From contig SDUX01000002.1 in assembly GCA_008729055.1 (NCBI GenBank), positions 5,917,874-5,981,873 of the forward strand: DNA of 64,000 nucleotides, given 5' to 3'. Below the pieces are notes generated by a model. That model was not told the DNA's origin. It saw nothing but the letters and a program-made list of their open reading frames with translations, and made no database searches. The DNA is from Pyropia haitanensis. Taxonomy: Eukaryota; Rhodophyta; Bangiophyceae; Bangiales; Bangiaceae. The translations under genes and the position numbers were made by a program. This document shows positions 1 through 12,117 of the stretch, piece after piece. Within the stretch, counting starts at the first letter, position 1, and every line of letters begins with the position of its first letter.

Positions 1-1084
1 GGGGGGTGGGGGGGCGCGTGCCGCCGCCGTGGGCGGTGCCGGTGCCGCCGCCGTGCGGGTGGAGGGCGACGCGGGCGGTGGTGGCGGTGGTGGGCGTGGC
101 CGTGGTGGTGGTGGTGGTGGTGGTGGTGGTAGTGGTAGTGGTAGTGGTGGTGGTGGTTGGGGGGGGGGGGGGGTGGGGGGCGTGGCCACCGCGGCACGCC
201 ACGGGGGGGGGGGGGCGCCGCCGTCCCTGGGCGGCGCCTCCACGTCGTCGGCGAGCGCGGGCGCGTCGGACTTTGCCGCGTTTCGTGCGGCGCTCGCGTC
301 GGGTGGCGCCGCCGCCAGTCCGAGTGGCGGTGGGGGTGGGGGTAGTAGGGGTAGGGCTGGGGCTGGGGGTGGGGGGGGGGGGGGGGGGGACGCCGTTGGC
401 ACCGCCGTTGCCGTCACGCGCCGCCGTCGCGCACGGCGGCGTGCGGCGGGCGCCGGCGTGGGGGCGGGGGGGGGAGGGAGGGGCGGGGGGGACGACCACG
501 ACTGGCCGTGGCCACCGCCGCGGCTGGCGGGGGGGGGAGAACGCCGCCGGTCGGAAGGGGGGGTGGGGGGGGGGGGGGGGGGATGCCGGACGCGGCGCTG
601 CCGGGCTGGTCCGACACTGGCTGACGCCCGCGCCGCCGCCGCGGCGGCCGCGCGGCGGTGGCGAAGCCCGCCGGCCGGCGGCCGCGGCGGCCGCCACCGC
701 GCCGCGGCGCGGTGGCCGCACGCGCCGCGGGGACGGGACCGCGGCGGCCGCCGGGACGCGGCGGGGGTGCCGCCGCCCCCCCCCACGCCGACCCAAAAAA
801 AAAACAAAAAAAAAAAACGCCTGTGGACACGCCCGCCCGGCGGCGGCGCGACCCGGCGGCGCAACCCGGAGGTGCCGCCGCGGCGCGCGGCGGCGGTGGC
901 GTGGCGGCGCGCGGGCGGCGGTGGCGCCGCCGCGGCGCGCGGCGGGGGCGTGGCGCCGCGACCAGCAAGACGGACACACAAAAAAAAAAAAAAAAAAAAC
1001 CCAACACACCCGGGGGGCGCCGCCCGGCGGGGGCGGCAGCACCCCCCCCTTCCCCCCCCCCCCCCCCCAACTCCCCCCCCCGCC
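1..1084. other. Low-complexity GC-rich flank with two A-tracts
   Basis: This stretch lies 3' of the minus-strand gene that stops at 1085. It is built of CGG/GGT triplet runs and long G runs (for example about 159-174 and 370-389). Two abrupt A-tracts interrupt it: A10-C-A12 at 795-817 and A20 at 980-999. All frames stay open over long distances only because A/T are scarce, and the predicted peptides are Gly/Arg/Pro/Ala runs. I see no gene here. Confidence 0.6.
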
Positions 1085-2296
1085 TCACACCTTGCCATCG
1101 TACTTGCCACCCGCCTCCCACGCGGTGACGAGCCCCTTGAACAGCTCCTTGCGCTCTGCCGGCAGCGCGGCAAGGACGCGGCGGGCGTCGCTCCCCCCCC
1201 CCCCCCCCCCCAGCAAGCACCGCCTCGACCACCCCAACCAGCGCCGCCGCCACCCCCGCATCCGCCGCCGCCGCCACCGCCGCCGTCGCGTCCGCCGCGA
1301 TCGCCGCACGGATGTGGGGCGGGGCGGCCGCCACGGCGGCGGCGGCGGCGGCGGCGGGGGTGGCCGCCGCAGCGGCGGCGGCGGCGGCGCGACCCGCCGC
1401 GCGCACCCCCCCCCCCCCCCCCCACCCCCACCGCCCCCACCGCCGTGGCCGCCACAACAGCATCGCCGCCCCCCGCCCCCCCCGTAATCGCCCGCCGCAC
1501 CGCGGCGGCGGCGGTCACGTCGCCACGCGCGGCGGCGGCGGCGCCCAGCCGCCGCGCGACCGCCGCGAGGGCGAGGCCCGCCGCCGGCGGCGGGGCGCCC
1601 CCCGTGCCGCTGCCGGCCGCCGCCGCACCCGCCCCCGCACCCGCCGCCGCCGCCGCTGCCGCCGCACGGGCGGCGGCGGCGGCGCCCGCCGCGGCGCCGT
1701 CGCGAGCCGCGACCGCCGCGGCGGCGGCGGGGAGGGTGGCGGCGGCGGTGGCGGCGGCGGGGGGGGGAGCCGCCGCGCGAGGGCGGGCGTCGTCGCGACG
1801 GTCGCGACCGCGCCGAGCGCGGCGACTAGGTCCGCGTCGGCCGCGGCGGCGGCGGCGGCCGCGGTGGCGGCAGCGTCGGCCGCCGCCGCCGCCGCCGCCG
1901 CCGCCGTTGCCTCCCGGGACGTGCCGCGGTTGCTGGCGGCGGCGTCGACGCGGCGCAGCTGGTCGAGTGCCCGCGTCAGCGCAACGACCGCCAGCCGCGG
2001 GGCGGTGGCGGCGGCGAGGCGGGCGCGCCCCCCCCCGCCCCCCCCCCCCGCCCCCACGTTTCGGAGCGCCCCCACCGCGGCGGCCGCCGCGGCGGCGACC
2101 GCCGCGGACCCGCCCGCGGCGGCGGGCGTGCCCACCGGCGGCGCGGCGAGGAGGCTGCCGAGCACCGCCCGCGCGAGCCGCGTCGGCATGCCGCGGAGGG
2201 CGGCGGCCCAGCCCGCCGCGCCGGCCGACCGGATGGTCGGGTCGGCCGCCGCGGCGGCGGCGGCGAGCGCCACCGCCGCCCGCGCGCGCACGTCAT

Positions 2297-2331
<35 letters not shown>

Positions 2332-2616
2332 GTGGTGGTGGCGGTGGTGGTGGCGGTGGTGGCGGCGGCGGGGGGGGTACCGGCGGCGGCGGCGGCCGCG
2401 GCGGCGGCGGCCGCGTCGAGCGGCGCCCCCGCACACGCAACCGCGGCGAGCAGCGCCGCGGCCGCCGCGGCGGTCGCCGCATCTGGCGGCCCCCCCCCCC
2501 CCCCCGCGTGGCGGCGGCGCGGCGCCGCCGGCGGCGCGGCGAGCACCCCCCCCGCCGCGCGCAGCGCGGCGCGCAGCAGCGCGCCGTCGAGCGGCACGGC
2601 GGTGGCGGCGGCGGTG

Positions 2617-2648
<32 letters not shown>

Positions 2649-2830
2649 GGCGGCGGTGGCGCCGCCCGCCGGTCCCGCCCCGCCGACGGCGCCGCCAATG
2701 GCGGTGATGACCACCGTCGCGGCGGTGAGGGCGGCCGCCGTTGGCGGCGCGGGCGGCGCTAGCGCCGCCGCCGCGGCGGCCGAGACGGCGGCGACCAGCG
2801 GCGGGACCGCCGCGGCCACCGCGGCGGGCA

Positions 2831-2867
<37 letters not shown>

Positions 2868-3275
2868 GGGCTTGCCGCCCGCCGCTGCCGCGGCGGCGGC
2901 GGTGGCGGTGGCGGCGGCGGCGGCGGTGGCGGCGGCGGCGGCGACGCCGTCGGTGACGCCCGCAATGGCGGCGGCGGCGGCGGGGGTGCCGGCGGCGGCG
3001 GCGGCGGCACCGAGCAGCGCCGCCGCCCGGGTGGTGGCGGCGGCGTCGCCCGCCGCGGCGGCCGCCACCGCCGCGCCCACCACCGCCCGCACCGCCGCCG
3101 CGCGGGCGGCCGCGTCGGCACCATTGACGGGCGGCCGCAGCAGCGCCGTGACGAGCGCCGCGTCGCAGACGGGCGCGGCGGCCGCCGCGGGCGGCGGCGC
3201 GGCGGCGGTCGCGGCGGCGAGCGCGGCGGCCGCGGCGGGCGCGACGGCGGCGGCGACACCCGCCGCCGCCGCCGT

Positions 3276-3307
<32 letters not shown>

Positions 3308-4113
3308 CGTCGGCCGCCACGACCGCCGGCAGGGCGGCGGCGGCGGCGGCACCGCCCGCGGCGGCGACGGCGGCCAGCCCCGCCGCGGCGGTGCGCGCGG
3401 CGACGGCGGCCGCGTCGACGCGGGCGGCGGCCGCCGCGGCCGCCACCGCCGCGGCAACCGCCGTGGCAATGGCGGGCAGCGGCGGCGGCGGCGCGCGGGC
3501 GCGGCGGCCGCCGCCGCCGGCCGCCGCGGCGGCGGTCGCCGCGGCCGGCCGCGCGCCCGCCACGACGAGCGCGGCGGCCGTGACCGACACGCCGACGGCG
3601 GCGTAGGTGGCGGCCGCGGCGGGCGCCGCGGCGGACAGGTCCGCCACGAGGCGCGGCGCGGGCGCCGCGCCGTTGGGCCCGCACGGGGCGCTGAGGATGT
3701 CGGCGAGGACCACCCCGACGAGCGCGGCGGGGGGGGTGAACCCACCGCCGCTGCCGCCGCCGCCGCCGCCGCCGTCGCCGCCGCCGCCGTCGCCGCCGTC
3801 GCCGTCGCCGCGGGTGCCCAGCCGTGAGCGGACGGCGGCGCAGCCGCGGTGGCCGCACCCCCCCCCCCCGACCTCCCCCCCGTGGCGTTCCACCACGTGC
3901 ACCGCCGCGGCGGCCGCGGCGAGCACCCGGTCGTGCCGCCCCGCCCCCGCCGGCAGGTACACGCTGCCGCCACTGGCGGCGGCGTCGCCGCCGCCGCCGG
4001 CGGCGGCCGCCACCAGCGACGCGGCGGGCCAGCCGGCGAGGCCGTCGAGGGCGTCGAGCGCGGCGCCAACCGCCGCGGCCGCCGTCGTGCACGGCCGGCG
4101 GTCGGCGGCGGGC

Positions 4114-4155
<42 letters not shown>

Positions 4156-4241
4156 GGCGCGGCGGCCACGCACGTGGCGGTCGCGAGCGCCGCCGCCGCC
4201 GCCGCGCGGACCGCCACCGCACGCCGGGCGTCGTCGCAGAG

Positions 4242-4279
<38 letters not shown>

Positions 4280-4453
4280 TGCCGCCATGGCCGTTTGCAC
4301 GGCCGCCGTCGTCGTCCGAGTCGGCGGGCACGCCCGCCCCCCCGCGGAGCGCGCGGAGCGCCGCGGCGGCCGCCGCCGCCGCCGCCGCGTCCCCCGCGCG
4401 GCGGCGCCGACCGCGGCGGCGGCGGTGAGCCACGTGGCGGCGGCAGCGGCGGC

Positions 4454-4488
<35 letters not shown>

Positions 4489-4684
4489 CAGCAGCGCGTC
4501 GCGCACGCGGCCCGCCGCGGCGGCGACCGCCGCCTCCCCCCCGCGCGCCTCGACGGCAATGCCCGCGAGCGCCGCCGCCGCCGCGGGCGCCGCCGCCGCC
4601 GCGGCGGCGACGGCGTCGACGCCCGCCGCGAGGGTGCCCCGCGGCGCCGCCGCGGCGACCGCGGCGACCGCGGCGGCGAGGCCG

Positions 4685-4715
<31 letters not shown>

Positions 4716-5099
4716 CGGTGCCGGTGCCGGCGGCAGCCAGGGCGGGCGCAACGGCGGGGAGGCGGGCGGCGAGGAGCGCCAGCACCGTGTCGGGCTGCCG
4801 GCGCAGGCCATACGCGGCGACCACGTCGGTGAGGAGGCCCGTCGCCGCCGCCGCCGCCGCCGCCGACGCGGCCGTGTCGGCAGCGCAGACACCCGCGGTC
4901 GGCGGCGGCGCGAGCGTCGCGAGCGCCCGGTCCATGGCGCCGCCAACGCCGCCCTCGACCGCCTCAAACGACAGCCGCGCGGCGGCGCGCGCGGCGGCCG
5001 CGGCGGCCGCCGACAGCGGCCGCGGCGGGCCGCCCGCCGCGGCCGCAAAGACCCGCCCAATGACCGCGCCGGTCGGCGCCGCGTCGGCGGCCGGTCGCC

Positions 5100-5139
<40 letters not shown>

Positions 5140-5178
5140 AGGAGAGGCGTCGGTGGCAGCATCCCCTCTGCCGCCACT

Positions 5179-5213
<35 letters not shown>

Positions 5214-5222
5214 CGCTGCCGT

Positions 5223-5254
<32 letters not shown>

Positions 5255-6357
5255 TCGGCACGCGCCGTCTTGGCCGCCTTGGCCGGCCGCGGCGGGCGCC
5301 CTCCCCCCCCCCCCTCATCCATCGACGCGCGGTAGATGCCCGCGTCGGCGGCAACGTCACACAGGCGTGCGAGCGCGGCGAGCGCCCAGTCCGCGTCGGC
5401 CGCGTCGACGGCCGGGTCTGCCGGCGGCGCCCCCCCCGCCGCCGCCGCCGCCGCCGCCGCCGTCCGTGCCGTCGCCGCCGCCGACCGGCGGCCACGGCGG
5501 GCGCCCATCCCTGGCGGCGGCGGGCCGTCCCCCCCCCCCCCCCCACCCCCCCCCCCACCGCGTCGGCGGGCAGCCACGCGAGCAGCGCGACCGCGAGCGC
5601 GCGGAACACCGCGAGCGGCAGCAGCGGCACCCCCCCCCCCCCAAGCGCGGGCGCTTGGGCGCCCCCCCCCCCCCCCCCCAGCCCCCCCCACCCCCCCCCC
5701 CCCGCCGCCCGCCACGCCGCGACGGCGCGGCCGAGCACCCACCCCGGCGTGGCGGCGCCCCAGCCGGCCGCCGCGCCGCCGCCGGCGCCGCCGGGACGGA
5801 ACGCGGCGGCAACGTCCGTGGGGGGCGGTTCCGCCGGCGCGGCGGCGGCGGCGGCGGCGGCGGCGGCCGGGGCGTAGAGGGCGGCGGCGGCGGCCGCGTC
5901 GGCGGCGGCGGCGACGCCGCGCACCGCCGCCGCAACGGGGGCGGCGACGGGTGGTGGCGGCGGTGGGTTCCCCGCCGCGGCTGCGGCCGCTGCGGTCGGG
6001 TCGTTGGTGGGGGTGGGGGCGCCGGTGGCGGTGGGGGTGGGGGTGGTGGTGGTGGTGGTGGTGGTGGTGGTGGGAATGGCGGCGGCGGCCGCCGCCGCCG
6101 CGGCGGCGGCGGGCAGCAGGCCGCTGCCGACCGCCGCCTCCGCGACGCGCCGCCCGCCGCCCGCCGCCACCACCGCCGCGTCGACGGCGGCGAGCACCAC
6201 CCGCGCGGCGGTGGCGAGCGCCACCACCCGCCGCCCCGCAGCGTCCGCGTCCGCATCAGCGGCAGCCGCCGCCGCCGCCGCCGCCGCCGCTGCCGCCGTC
6301 GCCGCCGCCGCGTCGCCACCACCCCCACCACCACCACCCCCCCCCCCCCCCCCCCCA

Positions 6358-6406
<49 letters not shown>

Positions 6407-7165
6407 CGCCGCCGCCGCCGCCGCCGTGGACCCCGCGGCGGCGGCATCCGCGGCGGCGGCAACGGTCGCCGCGACCGCCGCGGCGGCGAGGCGCATCCCC
6501 CCCGCCGCGGTGGCGTCGACGGGCAGCCAGCGGGGCACCACCGCCGTGACCGCCGCGGCGGCCGCGTCCGCGTCGGCGCCGCCCGCGGCGAGCGCCGTCG
6601 CCGCGGCGGTGGCCACGCTGGGCGGCAGCGCCGCCGCCGCCGGCACGTCCCGCCGTCGCCGCGCGGCGGCGGCGGCGGCGTTACCGTCGGCGGCACCACC
6701 ACCACCGCCGCCGCCGCCGCTGCCGCGGCCGCCGCTGCCGCCGCCGCCGTCCGTGGCGGCCGCGACGGCGGCCCGGCCAGCGGGCGCGACCGCCTCGGCA
6801 AGGAGCGCCCAGCACTGGCGCGCGACCGCCCCCGTGCCCAGCACGCCGCCGTCGCCGCCGTCGCCGCCGCCGCCGTCGCCGCCGTCGCCGTCGTCGCCGC
6901 CGCGGTCGCCGTCGCCGCCGGCAGCGGCGTCATCGGGCGGGCCGCCGCCCCCCCCCTTCCGCCGCCGCGGTGTCGGCGGCGGCGTTGTGAGCGTGTAGGC
7001 CGCCTGCGCGAGCACCAGCGCCGCGGGCGACGGGACGAGCGCCGGGGCGGCGGCGAGGAGCGCGCGCGCGAGCGCCGCGCGCTCCGCGGGGGGGGTGTCC
7101 CGCGCGCGGAGGCGGCGGGCGGCGGCGGCGTAGCCGGCGGCGGGCGTCCATGTTGGGGCGGCCAT
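1085..7165 (-). CDS. Very Ala-rich helical-repeat protein, frame broken at G/C homopolymers (karyopherin-like?)
   Basis: A long gene, probably starting at the ATG at 7165 (MAAPTWTPAAGYAAAARR) and stopping with TGA at 1085-1087 after a non-simple C-terminus (ALPAERKELFKGLVTAWEAG). No single frame spans it. Plausible coding runs about 7165-6310, then about 6230-5540, then about 5507-4490 (containing WALAALARLCDVAADAG), then about 4400-1750 in the second frame again, then two more frames to the end. Each switch falls at or near a long mono-C/G or simple run. The product is dominated by Ala with interspersed amphipathic helices, and Gly/Pro linkers sit where the runs are. HEAT/ARM repeat proteins such as importin-13/transportin-3 have this overall size and helix-only character, but I found no diagnostic motif. 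Alternatives are another helical scaffold, or a gene whose poly-G runs are mis-sized in the assembly. That a gene exists on this strand is fairly sure; its identity is not. Confidence 0.4.
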
Positions 7166-7174
7166 GGCTGGCAG

Positions 7175-7400
7175 CCCGGGAGTGCGGGGGGGGGGGGGGA
7201 GGATGGAGCAGGCGGGGCGGCAGGGGGCGGGGGGGGGGTGAGACGGGCGGGCGGAGAGGGCAAAGGGAGGGGGGGAAAAGGGTGGGGAGGGGAAAAAACG
7301 GGGTGGGCAGGGGAGGAGAAGCGACGGGTGAGCAAGATGGGAAGCAAGGGGTGAGCAGGGGGAGGGGCAGGGGGAGGGGGAGGGGGAGACAGGGCGACAG
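7175..7400. repeat. G-rich purine tract upstream of the helical-repeat gene
   Basis: Just upstream of the 7165 start the plus strand is an almost pure G/A tract with many GGGGGA, GGGGCA and GGGG steps, and about 7344-7390 is a short-period GGGGGA array. Such a tract has many G4 runs close together and could form quadruplexes; on the gene's own strand it is a C/T-rich leader. Confidence 0.5.
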
Positions 7401-8444
7401 CTGGACGCCCGCCCCGCTGCTGGGACGTCTTTTTTGGCAAAGTCGGCGCGGACGACGGCGATGCGGGGCTGGATGGATCACAGCCGTCGCCGCCGGCGGA
7501 ACCGCCAGTGCATTGAAACAACACCGTAGAATCCATCGGTCACAACAAACAGCTCTATTCAGGTTAAAGTTCGGTCGCAGACACTCGTGCATGCATTGCA
7601 GACATTTTTCGGTTGGGTGAAATTGCGTCCGTACTGCACCTGTCTGCCAGGGTCACCTGTCTGCCCGCGCGCTCGCAATGGATTTGTCGTCGTCCGCCAC
7701 CCAACCGGCCACGCGTCCCGACGGCGCTTTTCGTAGCCCCTCTGCGCACAATCGGGTCATCCGCTGGTCGAGCGTCAGCGTCGCGGGGCGCGCGCTTTGG
7801 GGGAGGGAGGGGGGGGGAACGGATCTGGACGGCAGCGCCGGGAGTCGCTCCCCTGCGCTTCCCTCCGTTGGCCTGGAGCGGCGCCCTTGTGTGAGCCCGT
7901 GCGCGCGCTTCCCGTCGAGCAGCGCGGTGCACGTGCAATGCGACACCCCGGGCGTGGGTGGCGGGGAACCCACCGGGCCCGCCGTCCCCCCTCCTCGGGT
8001 AGGCGCCTGCGCCTGCCACCGTGGTGGACTGCCACAGGGGGTGGGTGGATGTAAGGCTCCCACCCCCACTGACTCGGTCCCGGCTATTCCACTCCAGCCA
8101 CCAACTCACTGCGGTCAAACATTCATCCGTCCCCCCCCCCCCCGCACCCTTTTCTTCTCTGTTCCCCCCCCTTCCCTCCCTTCCCAATCTCTTTCTCCTC
8201 TGTTTCCCCCCTCCCCCCCCTAGCCACCCCCCTTCCACTCTCTCTGTGGACCGTGTGCATCCCTCCAAAGTCTACTCCATCGTCCTGCCATCCTCACCCT
8301 GTCCGCCATGACGGCTACCACGCGTCATCCCCCCTGTGGCGCTGCCCGGCGCGACGAGGCGGCGGCGCGCTCCGCGGCGGGGATTACCGCACACGAGCTC
8401 ATCGCGGCACCGTCATTGCTAGCACTGGGGCTGCCGTTGGTGGC
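7401..8444. other. Intergenic region, no gene seen
   Basis: Mixed-composition spacer between the start of the helical-repeat gene and the end of the TDA3-like gene. Open frames here are short, overlap on both strands and match no family. A C/T-rich stretch lies at about 8131-8222. Confidence 0.5.
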
Positions 8445-11354
8445 TTAGGCGGTGGTGGTTGCTGCGTCGGTCGCCCCATGGGTTGTCGTCGCCGCCGTTC
8501 GAGTTGAGGCACGGTCGCCGCCCGTCGACGGCAAGGTGCTGGTGGCGTCTGTCTCGCTCTTTGGCAAGGTGTTGGTGGCGTCAGTGTCGTTCTTTAGCAA
8601 GGTCTTGGTAACATCTGTGCCGGTCTTGGTGGCGCTGACCTCGTCGGCAACGGCCGCGGCGGCCACCCGCAGGGCCGTTCCGCTGCTGCGCCGCGCCGGC
8701 GGGTGGGTCACACCCTCCGCCCGTGCCGCGGCTGCGACAGTACCCGTCGCGGCAGCCGCCGCGGTGGCCGCCGCGTCCTCCACCGTGGCCGCTGTGTGAG
8801 CGCTGCTGTCCTCTGCCGCCGCGGATCTGCGCAGCGCCTGTCGCGCGCGCCGCAGGGACCGCGCCGGCGTGGGGGCACGCGCCGCTCGCCACCGCGGGCG
8901 GCCGCCGTGCCCCCGCGCCTGACTGTGCGACGTGGTCGGCGCCAGTGGTGGGCCGATGCGACCGCCTGCGACGCGGAGGTCGCTGCGGGCGGGGGGGGGG
9001 AAGGCGGCCCGCCCCGTTGATGAACGTGCCGGCCACGCGGTGGGGACGGCGGCCGGGTGCGGCAGGGCTGTGGGAGAGGGGGTGCGGTCGTCCGCCGAGA
9101 CTGGAGGTGGCGGCGGCGACGGGGCCGCCGGCTGGCAATCAGGGGTGCCATCCCCCCCGCTGCTAGCCCCAAACAGGACGGGACCAGGCAGGCGGACGCC
9201 CGCCCGCCCGCGCCGCGGGTGACGCAGGGGGGCCCCCTCCCCGGCAGCCGTGTCTCCCTCACCCCCCAGCGTCCCCCTCGGCGGCCCCTGCCGATGCCGG
9301 CAGTGGTTCCGGCTCCCCCCCCCCTCGTCCCTCTGCCCTGTTTGCGCCGACCCCTCCTCCCCCCCCACGTTGTCGGCAAAGCGGCCCGGACAAAACGGGG
9401 ACAGGTCCACCACCGACGACCGCCCCGTCAGCAGCAGCTGCGTCAGCGCGAGCCCCGTGGCGGGCCCGAGCAGCACCCCCCACACGCCGTGCCCCGCGCC
9501 CATCACGACGCTCCCGCCCGTCCCCGGCACGCGCCCAATGAGCGGCAGCCCGTCGGGGCTAATCGGCAGGCAGCACGCCTGCCGGACCGCCTCGGGCGCT
9601 GCCGCCGCCGACAGCCGGCTGCTCACCGACCGTGCAAACGCGGTGAGGCGGTCGCACGCGGCCGCCGACGGCACGATCGCGGCGGGGTCGTCGGGGAGGG
9701 TCTTTGGCGCCGCCTCCGCCGCGCCGTACACGTACACCTCGCCGCGGGGGCGGGGGTAGATCTCGGGGTCGAGCCGCGGGCCGCGGCCGTAGATGAGCTC
9801 AAAGAAGACCGCCTCTGGGGGGACGGGCGACGCGGGGCGCCGGGGGGGAGGGGGCGGGGGGGGGGGCCGAGCGCCCGCCCGGCCGCCGCCGCCGCCGCCG
9901 CGGCGGCGGCCGCCGCCCGTCGCGCCCACCGCCGCGTCGCTGTCGCCGCTCGCGTCGTCGACCATCCACGTCGCGTCACTGTCGCTGCTGCTGCTGTTGC
10001 CAGCGGCGGCGGCAACTGCCGCCGCCGCCGTCGCCGGCACTGGCGACGCCGACGCGGCGGCGGTGGGCGGTGCGGGCCCGCCCGCGCGGCCCGCCACGAC
10101 GATGCGGTCGGCCCAGGGGAGGCCCGCCTCTTGGAGCACCACCGAGTGTGCCTGCTGGCCATTGATGGCGGGCAGGCCGGCGGCGGGGAGCCACGCGGCG
10201 GCACGGTCGCTCCACGGGCCGAGCGCGAGGACGAGCGTGCCGACCGGCAGCTCCGCGCCGCCCTCAAGCCGCAGCGCCCGCACCCGCCGCGGCGGCGCCG
10301 ACGGCGGCGCGGCCGACGGCGCGTCCGCGGCGGGCGCGGCCGACGGCGGGCCCCCCCCCCCCGCTGCCGCCCCCCGTCGGCTGGGGCGTCCTCCATGACC
10401 AGCCCGACCGCGGCGGCGACGAGCAGCTTGACCCCCCCCCCCGCGGCCGCGACGAGCGCGTTGCACAGCTTTGCCGGGTGCACCTGCGCGCACGTGTCTG
10501 GGCTGCCCGACCGGGCGGCGGCGGTGGACCGCCACGCGGCGCCCGGCCACGCGCCCGCCGGCGCGTCCACCCACGGCGGGTGCTCGGCGGGCACCCGCCG
10601 CCCCCGCGACCGGCGGAGCGCCTTGGTCGGCCGCCGCAGCGTCACGTTGGTCGCCCCGAGCCGCCGGTAGTCGACCGCGTCGACGCCCACCGTGGCCGCG
10701 AGGGAGGCGTGGAGGGAGAAGCTGGCAGCCGCGAGCGGCACCAGCGGCGGCGCCACCCAGTCCTTGGCGAGGAAGCCGCCGGCCTTGCCAGACGCGGCGG
10801 GCGCGACGCCGACACGGTCGACGAGCGTGACACGGACGCCGCGGAGGGAGAGGAAGTAGGCGGTGCAGACGCCGACAATGCCGGCGCCGAGGACCACCAC
10901 GGGCTGGCGGAGGGGGGGGGGGGGGGGGTCCCCCGCGGGGGGGGGCGACGGCCGCGCCGACGCCGCGCCTGGGGGGGGAGGGGGGGGGACCGCCGCGCCG
11001 CCGCCGCCGCCGCCAGACCGCCGCCCGGCACGCGCGCCCGCTTGGCGGGGGGGGGGGCTGCCGCCACCGCCGACGTCGCCGTGGCGGGCGGCGGGAGCGT
11101 CGCGGCGGCGGCGGCGGCCGCCGCCAGCGCCGTCGCCGGCCGCGGTGCCGCCGCCGCCGTCGCCGGCCGCGGAGCCACCGCCGCCGACGCCTGTCGCGGT
11201 GCCGCGGCCGCCCTCCCCGGCCGTGGTGCCGCCGCCGCCCGCGGAGCGGTCGCCGCCGCCGCCGGCCGCGGTGCCGCCGCCGCGACCGCCGCGGCGGGCG
11301 CGGCCAACGTCACGCCGGCGGCCGCCGCCAACGCGAGTGGCGGCGGCAACCGCG

Positions 11355-11398
<44 letters not shown>

Positions 11399-11525
11399 TG
11401 CGGCGGTGGCGGCGGGCCCGCCCGGCGCGGCGGGCCAGTCGGCAGCGGCGGCGGCGGCGGCAGCGGCGACGGCCGGCCGCGACGGGGCCGCGGCGGCAGC
11501 CGCGGCCGCGGGGCGGACTCGGACG

Positions 11526-11556
<31 letters not shown>

Positions 11557-11712
11557 CGGCGGGCTTGACGGCGACGCCGCAGCCGGGGACGCGCCACCGC
11601 CGCTGCCGCTGCTGCTGCTGCGGAAGCGGGGGGAAGAGCGGGTGGGGGTGGCCCGCGGGGCTGGCGCCGCGGCGGTCCCGCCGCCACCCAGCGGGCGGCG
11701 GCGGGAAGGCAT
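8445..11712 (-). CDS. TDA3-like FAD-dependent oxidoreductase (DAO fold), frameshifted at a C12 run
   Basis: The conserved part runs from about 10906 down to 9369. It begins with the dinucleotide-binding segment QPVVVLGAGIVGVCTAYFL, followed by SGKAGGFLAKDW and CAQVHPAKLCNAL, and ends with PISPDGLPLIGRVPG, GHGVWGVLLGPATG and DLSPFCPGRFADN. This order fits DAO-type flavoproteins, and SGKAGGFLAKDW in particular suggests the TDA3 group (in yeast linked to endosome-Golgi traffic). The N-terminal and C-terminal halves are in different frames, switching at the C12 run at 10351-10362. A second switch at the G run about 10913-10929 would join the domain to an upstream Ala/Pro-rich leader that could start at 11712. 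The frame stays open about 300 codons past the usual family end, to TAA at 8445; that tail is low complexity and its reality is doubtful. Family call is good; both ends are uncertain. Confidence 0.7.
8531..8629. repeat. 33-bp tandem repeat, three copies
   Basis: Three imperfect 33-bp units starting GCAAGGTG or GCAAGGTC lie in the 3' part of the TDA3-like reading frame. Read on the minus strand they encode 11-residue units of the type NDTDATNTLPK. The period is a multiple of three, so the unit could be coding. Confidence 0.7.
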
Positions 11713-12007
11713 ACCGCCCGGTCGCCGCGGAGACGGGTGTGGTGGGAGAGGAGGGAGGGGAGGCGGGGGAGGCGGGAGAGGGGGGGGGGGGGGGGGGAAG
11801 GGACACGAGGATGGTGGCGGCGGCGGCGGCGGGACGCGGGGCGTCGCCCGTCGTGGCCGGTGCGGCCGTAGCCGCCGCGGCGGCAGCGGCAGACGGGCGG
11901 CCGCGGCCGGGGGCAAGAAACAACGGGGAGGACCGCGGGCACGACTGGAGGGCAGGAGGGGAGCGGGGTGCGGCCGAGAGTGGGAAGAGCGAGGGGGAGT
12001 ACGCCAG

Positions 12008-12117
12008 CAGGGTGGGCCAGGCGCACCGGCGGGGTGAGCCAGGCGTGCCGGCGGGGTGAGCCAGGCGCAGCGGCAGGGAGGGCCAGACGCACCAGCGGGG
12101 AGAGCCCGACGCACCAG
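12008..12117. repeat. 22-bp tandem repeat, five copies
   Basis: Five consecutive units of the type CGGGGTGAGCCAGGCG plus six bases, each exactly 22 bp, with a few substitutions between units. The period is not a multiple of three, so it is unlikely to be coding. It sits upstream of the TDA3-like gene. Confidence 0.75.

Noticed and set aside
6..7354. Many long plus-strand open frames of Ala, Pro, Arg or Gly
   Set aside because: They mirror the GC-rich triplet content, have no motifs, and oppose the strand that shows helix-like segments and a credible C-terminus.
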